Of a stretch of DNA of 64,000 nt, positions 56,377 through 64,000 are shown one piece after another. Position numbers and translations under genes: made by a program. The stretch spans positions 2,604,001-2,668,000 of the forward strand of contig NC_064680.1 of the NCBI RefSeq assembly GCF_023278565.1, in the 5' to 3' direction. The notes below the pieces were generated by a model. The model saw only the letters and a list, made by a program, of their open reading frames with translations. It did no database searches and was not told the origin of the DNA. Source of the stretch: Colletotrichum lupini (lineage: Eukaryota; Ascomycota; Sordariomycetes; Glomerellales; Glomerellaceae). Position 1 is the stretch's first letter, and every line of letters starts with the position of its first letter.

Positions 56377-59300
56377 CTCGATGAACGTCCCCAGCGCAAT
56401 AGCTATGTGATTCTTTCTTGCCGGAGTCACTCTCAGCAGAGGCTAGTCTTTGAAGGGTATGGTAGAGCAGGCGGCTGTGGGATAGAGCATACGCCAAATA
56501 GAAAATGGTGATGGACGTATGTAAGACTTATATGAGACCCGAAGTGCAGGCAAACCTCAAGCACGAAAGCTCACATGAGCCCGACATTTATCCGTCTTAA
56601 TGAAAGATGGTCAATGAAGATGAGGCAATATGGGTCTAGTTGCAGAAGGAAGTAAAGAAACGGGACTGATAACGAGAGCCACGGAAGGGGTGAGAAACGA
56701 AGTACAACCTAGCAGGATCCCGAAAGGTTGGGCAGACGTATGGGGACTAGTACATTCAAACGGAGGGGGACTTTCCCACGTACGTCTATTAAACGGAAGC
56801 TTCAATGGCAACTTGTCAGCTGCTTGTGGACAATCCTCCGCCCAGCATCGATAGGAAACGGAGAGCCCGGTGGTGCATGGCAACATTGGCTGCCGGGATG
56901 GGGAGATTTCTCACCACCCAGGACAAGCGGGTTGGTGTCCAAATGTCTGCAAGTAAGGGTTACCACAACGCCGCCGATAACAAGCAAGGCCAATGTAGGA
57001 TTTGAGCGCTTCAAGTCGAGTCACTTGACTTTATGACCAGCAGATGCTTTTCAATTCCCTGTCGAGCTGCTGTGCCATGCCAAACCATGCGCAAGCATTG
57101 CTAGTGAAAGGCAACGCCGTACTTTCTTTTCGCTGCCTTTTCTAGGCGATATGGGCTCTTTCGGTAAGAACGGACCGTTCGAGCGGTGGACGCAAGGCAG
57201 GTCGACGGGGAAGCAGTTGGAGTTCATGAGGGAGTGCGTTAAGTTAGCGGACAAATGACCGCAAGCAAATGACCAAGTGGGGTTACGCTACGGATACCTA
57301 TTCTGCTTCACGTCAGCTTCCCCAAGGGGTGTGAGAATAGGGGCCTTGTTCTGGTAAGGTCCCCTGGTCAAGGACTCAAGACCGTTTCTTCCGAACCATT
57401 GTCCAGGCTACCATGCCTGCAACATCGCGAAGCATCCGCGAGAAAGTTGAGCCAAATGAGGCAAAGCGGTAGCCGGCAAATAGGTAGAACATTGCTTAAT
57501 CAACAGGCACCCGAGTCTTGTAGTGCCATCGTGCTATCGATCTCGTTAGCATTCGGTGCATCGCTGCTGAGAGCTGCGTTCCGCCTGGTTGCATACACAG
57601 GTCAAGGTTGTCAATCACAAATCCATGGCATGGAACGCAAGATTCAAGGAGGAACAAGGAGCTGCGCAACGTTGGGAACCCAAGATTGCAGTTTTTGATC
57701 TCAGCCAGTATCGAATCCATCTCACATAGAGCTGCACATGGGCGCTAAAAGAGTCTCCCGGCAGGCCGGAAGTTGTCGCCGCGTGGTCAAGGAATCCAGG
57801 GACGACGGACAGACTGGCCTTCGTTGCACTTGTCCGGGGAACCTGCGACCTAACGTCCCATGGCACTTGAAAGAAACCCGCCGTGGTGCAGACGGAGTAT
57901 CGGAACCGACAGCGTTCCCAATTGGCCATTCCGTGCACCCGTTAGACGAAACCCCAACTGTCCGATTGGGAGCACGGGGCTAGGCTGACGGCCCCTGCTT
58001 CGCCGGAGAAGCACGAGGGGCTTACCATCATCGGTTGTGGATGATGGGCAAGTTCAATGCCCAGTGAACTTGTCCATACCGTAAAGGATCGGCGACTTGA
58101 ACGCGTTGACGGTAAGAAATATAAAAGGTCGCATGTGTCCGCGTCAAATTTTTCCCAGTGGCAATAACGTTCGGGGAAGGGGCGTCCAGTAGGAAAGGGC
58201 GGACGTGAGCCTGAATAGCTGACAATAAGTTATCGAGATCCAGGGCGACCTGAGGCTAGGGATCATGATGAAGGAACCGAACGACGGCTCGGCGGCCCGT
58301 CCTACCCTTTAGTGAGCCGGATTGGCTGGCCGGAAAGACAAACTTGCATGGCGAGACCGGGGGAGGTGGGGTCCGGATTCCGAGTCCCAACAGGACGGCG
58401 TCTGGGTCGCTGCTGTTCCACTGACAGATCCCTGATCGCCGAGTTGCTTGCGGCTACTCTTGAGAAGCTTCCCCATCCGAATTAGGTAACTCGTCCTTTT
58501 CATAGAGAGGTAGGTTCCGACAGGCTCGGAGTCAAACGGATTCACGCTAACATACGATCTCTTCGTCGTTGATGCGAGAGGGGGATAGTCCAACGAAGTC
58601 AATCCCAAGGTGACGGCTGCAATGATACCTCGCAAGGTGTAGACTATTACCAGAAGCCAGGATTCTGTCGTTGCCTCCCGATATTCTAGCTATCGATGCG
58701 GATCGTTATTCCCAGGGAAGGCGGGGAATCATCTTTCCATGAACCGGATATCGAGCCAGATGGTTTTGTCTTTTGGTCTGAAGATCCCGGCTCGTAAGAC
58801 GCCCGTCGAACTTTTCGATAATCGGGGAGGGTTGCGTCGGTGTAAGAACTGCAGTATAGTCGGATGCAGACCAGCCGTGCCTTGCCGACAACCATGGCGT
58901 TCCTGGACCAGCCGTATTAAAGCCATGGGATGCCCTGTTCCTGATGTGTAGTACTGACCCTGGCGCTAGATCGGGAATGGCTTCAATCAAGGGCCCCAGC
59001 AAAGGGCTATTCGGACAGTGCTTGCGTGTGGTGCATGACTGCGTTGCATCCGCACCTTGCAGAGGCCCGCCGTTAAGCAGCCTGTCACCTTAAGTAGGTA
59101 AAACAACAACGACCCGAAGAATCAGGCCATAAAGTTTGCGCAGTGTCCTTTCATTCCAGTACTTGATCGGCTGTCCATCTCAAAAAGGTCGTCGTTCGTC
59201 TCATGTGGTGCGACTCTGGACGGAAAGCGATGTACCCTGTCAAGACTCCATTCTCATTGGGACTTCACATGCGAATGGAAAGTGCCTGACTGTTGCGGAA

Positions 59301-60718
59301 GTCTCTCCGGGAAACTTTGCGGTTGCATATCGAGTGAGAGTCCCGCGGCGGTGCTGTAAACTATTTTGGTTTGTCTTGGCCAAGGTAGGGAAGCGGCGAT
59401 GATTCTCGACAGGACGGTGTTGAACGAACGAGCAGTTTCGTCGACCCCAACCGTGATACGTCCTGCTTTCCCATGTTAATTCGCAGCCATTTTATATGAA
59501 GCGGGTTGCGAAAGGCACGTCAGCTCGGGTACCTTACCTGAGGATAGATGGCTTTGGCACGGGAGTCACGGAGAAAATGCACCTGCATGGAGAGATGCGA
59601 CCCTGAGTTCGGTTCGGAAGCACATGTGATCCGTGGAGTAGACGTACCGCCGACGTGAACAGAAAGTGCAGGAACACCCGTCGGAGGTTGTCTTATTGCG
59701 GCCGTACCTGAGCCTCGTCCCGTCCTCAACTTCCTTGGTACGTCCCGTTCCATCACAAGATCTTAGGTCACCTCAACCCAAACGACAACCGTCAAACCCG
59801 CCGTAGCGGAACCGCCTGCCTCCACCGTCTTGGTTAACCATTTCTGTGTGGATGCTCCTGCCACTAGGTTGCAGATCTAGAAGTTGGAGAACAGTGGAGT
59901 GCGGGGAGGAGCTGCATTGTCTCCATCTCACTCCCTTGCTCAGTTCTACGCTAGGTACGATGACCTTTCCAGAACATCCAAGGACAACGGCGAAATCTAC
60001 GCGGGGCACATCTTTCAACTTCCTGTTCCCCGGAGGAATCAAGTAGACCGAGATGGTAGCAAGTTCCCGCACGGCAGATAGTGCCGGTCGTTGGCTTCTA
60101 CACACCGATTCAAGCATATTCTGGCTCAAACATCGAATCGTCTACCAAGCCACCGCCACTTAGCCATCCCTGTCTATCTAGTGGATCATTCGTTTTCATC
60201 GGCGACCATTTGCCCTATCTCTGTCGGCAAGTCAACGTCTGCGCCAATCCTCGTCCCTATCGCCGGCAGCCGCATTTGGTCGATATGTCGAGGGAGTTTG
60301 CCGCTGCCGACTGCCGTCTGCCCGGTGTCATCGCCGAGCTCAAACTGCCGGCCAGTTGAGCGTCAGGATGGGCACATTCATCTCTTGGTTCCTCCATGAT
60401 GTTTGACAATTGTTCGTTATCTTTCGCGTCGATTATGACACCACAGGCCTCTTCTTATGGTACCTGAATTTGTTCGATCGCCTGCAATCCAACACATCCC
60501 ACGACGACACTAGACAATACTTACACAACAAGGCTGCAATATAACCGGAGACTTATCAACATTGAACCCACGCAGCCAAGTCGGTGTTCCTGCATCTATT
60601 CAATAGTCTTCTTGTTGCTGCTCCGTTGGTCTTGGCAAGGTCTGGGCCGTTTTCAGCATCTGGTAGGACGAATACGTGACGCAAACCGCCGCCCCGTTTC
60701 TAGCAGGAGACATACACT
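56377..60718. other. 4.3-kb region without a supported gene
   Basis: Composition is ordinary (not RIP-like), yet frames are all short, overlap on both strands and show no motif or consistent splicing. It includes small hairpin-forming stretches, for example near 57990-58060. It could hold a noncoding RNA, an old decayed element or simply spacer; I cannot tell. Confidence 0.45.
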
Positions 60719-62126
60719 ATGCCGTCACAGGAGCCTCGCTCATCGGAGAACATCTCCGCTATCACATCGCAAGGGCCAACACGATATCACGAGAGGCGAA
60801 ATGACGATGAACCAAACCAACATCGGCTAGAGACAGCTCTGAATGTTACTGGAAAAGACAAGGGCAGCACCGAGGCTTCAAGTGCGGAATCATCGGTCCA
60901 GAGCCCGCCGTCCTCTAGCAAAGAATGTGTCATTAAGCGGTTTTGGAGCAAACAAGTCAGCGTAGTAGTGGAGTTTGAGACTTGCCGCGACCACCTAGGT
61001 ACGTTCTGTGCGTGTCCAGCTGCTCTTTACGCACGGTTTCGCATTAAGAGCACTTCAAGATTGAGTTCGGAAAACCCCTTCCGCATCTTCATAGCTCTGC
61101 TACTCCGTCCCGATCATACGGGAAGATGGTGGGATGTTACTGTTCCAGATCTTTTTGCACCGGATGATCAGTCAAGCAGCAGTCTGCACGGTTTAGTGAC
61201 CCCCGACACCTCTCTACTATGCATCCAGAATTCCCTTGAGATTGTCATTCCTGATCGTCCCATTCATCCCGAAAGTTTCTTTCCTCGATACCAGGACAGC
61301 AGACCCTGATCCTTGATACCTATCTCGCGGCCGTGGTCATCTGCCTTCCTCCGTTCCCTGCATGGCAATCTTTGCGTGGCCAGAAATTGCATATAGGCAT
61401 CATCATGTCCAAAAAATTGTATAATGTCACATCCCCCCTCATCAACACTAAAACGGGTGTCTTCTCCCTGGGGTACAGACAAGGTCGCATTCCATACATG
61501 ATGTTGCACTTGATGGGCCACTGATCATTTCGGATGGACCTACGGCAGCCAGTGTTACGCGAACTCTTACAGTCTCGTAATGTCGTGAACCAGACAGCCG
61601 TCTGGGCCGGAAGCTGTCCCGTCATCCCTATTTCACCAGTCTTACCTCCGTATTCGTTGGTCATGATCAATGGATTGCCAATAGCTAACAGAAATATCAC
61701 CTGTCTCAAAGCGATCGAGCGAACGTTTCTAGGATACCTTCGCACATCACTAGCTACGGCTGTCCTAGGGACTATAGTAGCGCAGCTCTTCGCCTTGCAG
61801 GCGTCAGATACAGGCTTCGGATATACGGCCGTGGGTAAACCGCTCGCTACCTTGTGCTACAGCTTCTCGATCTGTATCGTTTTGCTGGGAGCGTTCCGAG
61901 CCTGGAGGCTCCAGCACGCCATGTTTGCTGGTAAGGCGTTAGCCGGAGGGTTCGAACTAACAACGCTCGCGTTGGGGTTCTTGATTGTATGTTACTCTAA
62001 TACTATCACGCAATGTTTGCAATCTGCTAGTTGAAGTTCACCACTTTGCTAACGCTATCATAGCTGTCGTTAGTCTTCTTTGGCTTTCTAATTGCTCTCG
62101 ATGTAGTCAAAGAGTCTTCGAGCTAG
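60719..62126 (+). CDS. DUF202-domain membrane protein
   Basis: Three exons (60719-60998, 61712-61986, 62064-62126) give 205 residues. The N-terminal 75 residues are polar and serine-rich. The conserved part begins at FWSKQVSVVVEFETCRDHL, continues across intron 1 with AIERTFLGYLRTSLATAVLG, and contains three membrane segments: LATAVLGTIVAQLFAL, LATLCYSFSICIVLLGAFRAW and, across intron 2, TTLALGFLI plus LSLVFFGFLIALDVV. The ERTFLGYLRTS motif before the first helix is diagnostic of DUF202 (YidH-type) proteins, small fungal membrane proteins of unknown function, some acting at the vacuole. Both junctions restore frame precisely. Intron 1 is 713 nt, about ten times the usual length in this window. 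The frame also runs open from exon 1 to 61309, but that reading lacks the domain. Confidence 0.82.
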
Positions 62127-63336
62127 ATGACGCCTCGGGATTACCTGCGAGCGTCAGGAAGTTGCAGTTATAGAAAACGACTGAGCGGAAATGGGGCTGA
62201 TGCCAGTCGATTTTTCGTAGGGTTTTCAATAGGAAGAATACTTCCACAGCCGGACGATTTAATGTTCCTTTTAGTACATTCAAGCTGGACAAGTATCCAG
62301 GGGCACCCATCCTCGATCCTCACGGCTTATTATCAAGTTGCTAATCGTCGTAGATGCAGGAACTAGCGAGACCAGCAGGTCCTCTTTGACCGTTTAGATA
62401 TACATGGCTTCTCTTCTAAGTGACTTAGCGGCAGGTGTTCCAAAGTTTGATGGTTCGAAGCGTAAAGGAAGGGCAGGCAAGTCGAGATTGGCCGCCGTGC
62501 CGTGTCTTGGCGAGGATCAAGTGCCGTTCGTCATAGATGATCCACCAATTGAAGCCTCACTATTGCCCTTAGATAACGAAAGGATCAATTCGTTGAGAGG
62601 CTATGTTATATACTTGAAGCATACAATCCATGGCCATTGATCAGTAATCGAGGTTGAACCAAACGCGCAGATGCATGTTGATCTGGAGGAGAAGGGCACA
62701 ATTCCTGAGAGCCCAAGGTACCTAGGTCACTGGTGTATAGCAACTCGTGGAAGCTACCTTACTCTTGAAAAAGCATGACCTAATTACTATGTGTGCAAAG
62801 CCCACAGCTGGGAGAGACTCCCTGAAGTCAGGACGTGTCGGCCCCTCGGGTGGGTCACCGCCGACGTCTCCCGGGACCGAGTCGGACTTAAGTGGATACC
62901 ACACCGTTGGTACCTAGCCCGAGCTGCCGCGATCCAGGCAGAAGCTCACGTGCCGATCAAGCGACCTCAAACTTTCCCGACTTTAAGTGACTACACTCTT
63001 CATCCTACCTTGCCTGCATATTAATGAATATCTTTCATCCGGAAATTTCAAAGCCCCCTCCCTCATCCGCCGTCCAGCTTCGATTCACGCAGCATCCAGA
63101 ACTTTGTTTTCTTGGACACCCGAAGAAATCTATCCTTTGGTTCGGCCCCTCGACGCCACTTTCTGGGATTGTTTCTGCGACAGTGGGTAGCTACTATATA
63201 CGTACTTAGGCTCAATGATAGAACCGCCCCATCTTGCAGAGGCTAATATCGGCATCTTCAGTATCCCGTCGTTATTCAGCTCAGTCGAGATCGACTGTAA
63301 CGCCGCACCAGTCCACCCATCCAATCTCATCTAACC
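62127..63336. other. Intergenic region with one unassigned 78-codon frame
   Basis: The frame 62404-62640 (starting MASLLSDLAAGVPKFDG) could be a small gene but resembles nothing I know and has no intron evidence. Otherwise no feature is visible. Confidence 0.4.
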
Positions 63337-63756
63337 ATGAACCCCGCTCGTTCAAGCGGAGTCTCGAATGCAGGTGATCAAGCACCACCACCCCCTCCAG
63401 TCCACGAACACGCGGGCTCCACTCCGACGCCTCAGACTTTCGAGAGGCGTCAGGCAACAGAAAGTATGTGGATTTGAAACTCTAACCCATCCACAATGCA
63501 TAATGAGAGTGTATTTGTCTGCTCATGTGCAGTGGCTGATGGCAAGGGCTCCCTACTTCTAGGTTCCATTGACGTCGAACGCCAGTGCGGCGTCCCGCTG
63601 CCCGAGGGTCGTCGGTGTGGTGGCTCTCTGACGTGTAAGAGGCATTCTATGAGCTCGAAACGCGCGGTGGCGGGGAGGTCTGCGCCGTATGATCAGTTGC
63701 TTGTTACTTTCATGGAAAGGAGGAGAGCTGAGAGGGCTTTGGAAGAGGCGGTTTGA
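63337..63756 (+). CDS. Small SCA7-domain protein (Sgf73/ataxin-7-like)
   Basis: Two exons, 63337-63463 and 63533-63756, with a 69-nt GTATGT...TGTGCAG intron carrying a CTAAC motif, give 116 residues. Exon 1 encodes a low-complexity, proline-rich head ([10 protein letters not shown]). Exon 2 encodes an SCA7 zinc-binding domain: [16 protein letters not shown], then [20 protein letters not shown] and APYDQLL, with the conserved Cys-Cys-Cys-His set. SCA7 is found in Sgf73/ataxin-7, which anchors the deubiquitinase module to the SAGA coactivator and touches nucleosomes. Full-length fungal Sgf73 is several times longer and has an N-terminal zinc finger absent here, so this is either a reduced paralogue or a separate small family. 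It ends with a charged helix ([13 protein letters not shown]). Confidence 0.85.
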
Positions 63757-64000
63757 GGCCTTTTGAGTGATGGTCTACTGTCAGTACGAGATGTCAGTTA
63801 TGCGGGTAGTAGAGTGAGGTCTCTTCGAGCCGGTAGCAGATGAACATAGGGTTGATAAGTAAGGGAGCCTTACAGTTTTGTCGCTGCTCCTTGGGAGGTA
63901 GTAGGTTTCCCGACCAAAGGAGCAACGTCCGCCTTACCTTCCGGGCCGAACGCTGTTCTCAAAGTCTCGAGATGGCAGCTAAATAAAGAATATGGCTGAT
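63757..64000. other. 3' flank to window end
   Basis: Only downstream sequence of the SCA7 gene; nothing recognisable. Confidence 0.4.

Noticed and set aside
60719..61309. Uninterrupted 197-codon protein as the main product
   Set aside because: Only the spliced reading recovers the full DUF202 motif; the extension has no domain. Kept as a possible intron-retention product.

Overview
The window looks like nuclear DNA of a filamentous ascomycete (Pezizomycotina). Genes have short spliceosomal introns (mostly 37-100 nt, GT-AG with CTAAC/CTGAC-type branch sites), and the protein families are typical of such fungi: Zn2Cys6 regulator, cytochromes P450, DUF3176, GH3 with PA14, DUF202. Gene-bearing DNA of ordinary composition alternates with very AT-rich, stop-riddled blocks. 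In those blocks CpA/TpG is largely converted to TpA while CpG survives, which is the signature of repeat-induced point mutation (RIP). I cannot name the species.

Layout. 1-5215: RIP-mutated copia-like LTR retrotransposon, cut by the window edge. 5893-8378: biotin carboxylase/biotin-carrier protein. 8604-12351: SnoaL-like gene split by a 3.2-kb hAT-like element (8872-12087). 12943-13993: short-chain dehydrogenase. 14649-16685: DUF3176 membrane protein. 16845-26715: second RIP-mutated copia-like element carrying two inverted 1.1-kb insertions of another element. 26927-28786: P450 with one premature stop. 28885-36296: complete RIP-mutated copia-like element with 205-bp LTRs and an exact 5-bp target duplication, same family as 1-5215. 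37059-38680: Zn2Cys6 regulator. 39336-40301: methyltransferase. 40795-41972: unknown protein. 42328-44234: intact P450. After that come ordinary genes: a CCHC zinc-knuckle protein, a Cdc1/Ted1-type phosphoesterase, a GH3 beta-glucosidase, a DUF202 protein and a small SCA7-domain (Sgf73-like) protein.

Main interpretation. If the three transposons at 8872, 16845 and 28885 are removed, nine genes form one compact tract of about 18 kb: carboxylase, SnoaL-like, SDR, DUF3176, P450, regulator, methyltransferase, unknown, P450. This looks like a secondary-metabolism or detoxification cluster that transposons have pulled apart. No polyketide synthase, NRPS or terpene synthase is visible; one could lie left of position 1.

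The two damaged genes carry three nonsense changes, all readable as CAA/CAG to TAA/TAG (CpA to TpA). They lie just outside transposons rather than in repeated DNA, and one copy of the hAT target duplication carries the same kind of change. This is best explained by RIP leaking from repeats into flanking single-copy genes. Gene models come from reading exons, splice sites and protein motifs by eye; no database search was possible.
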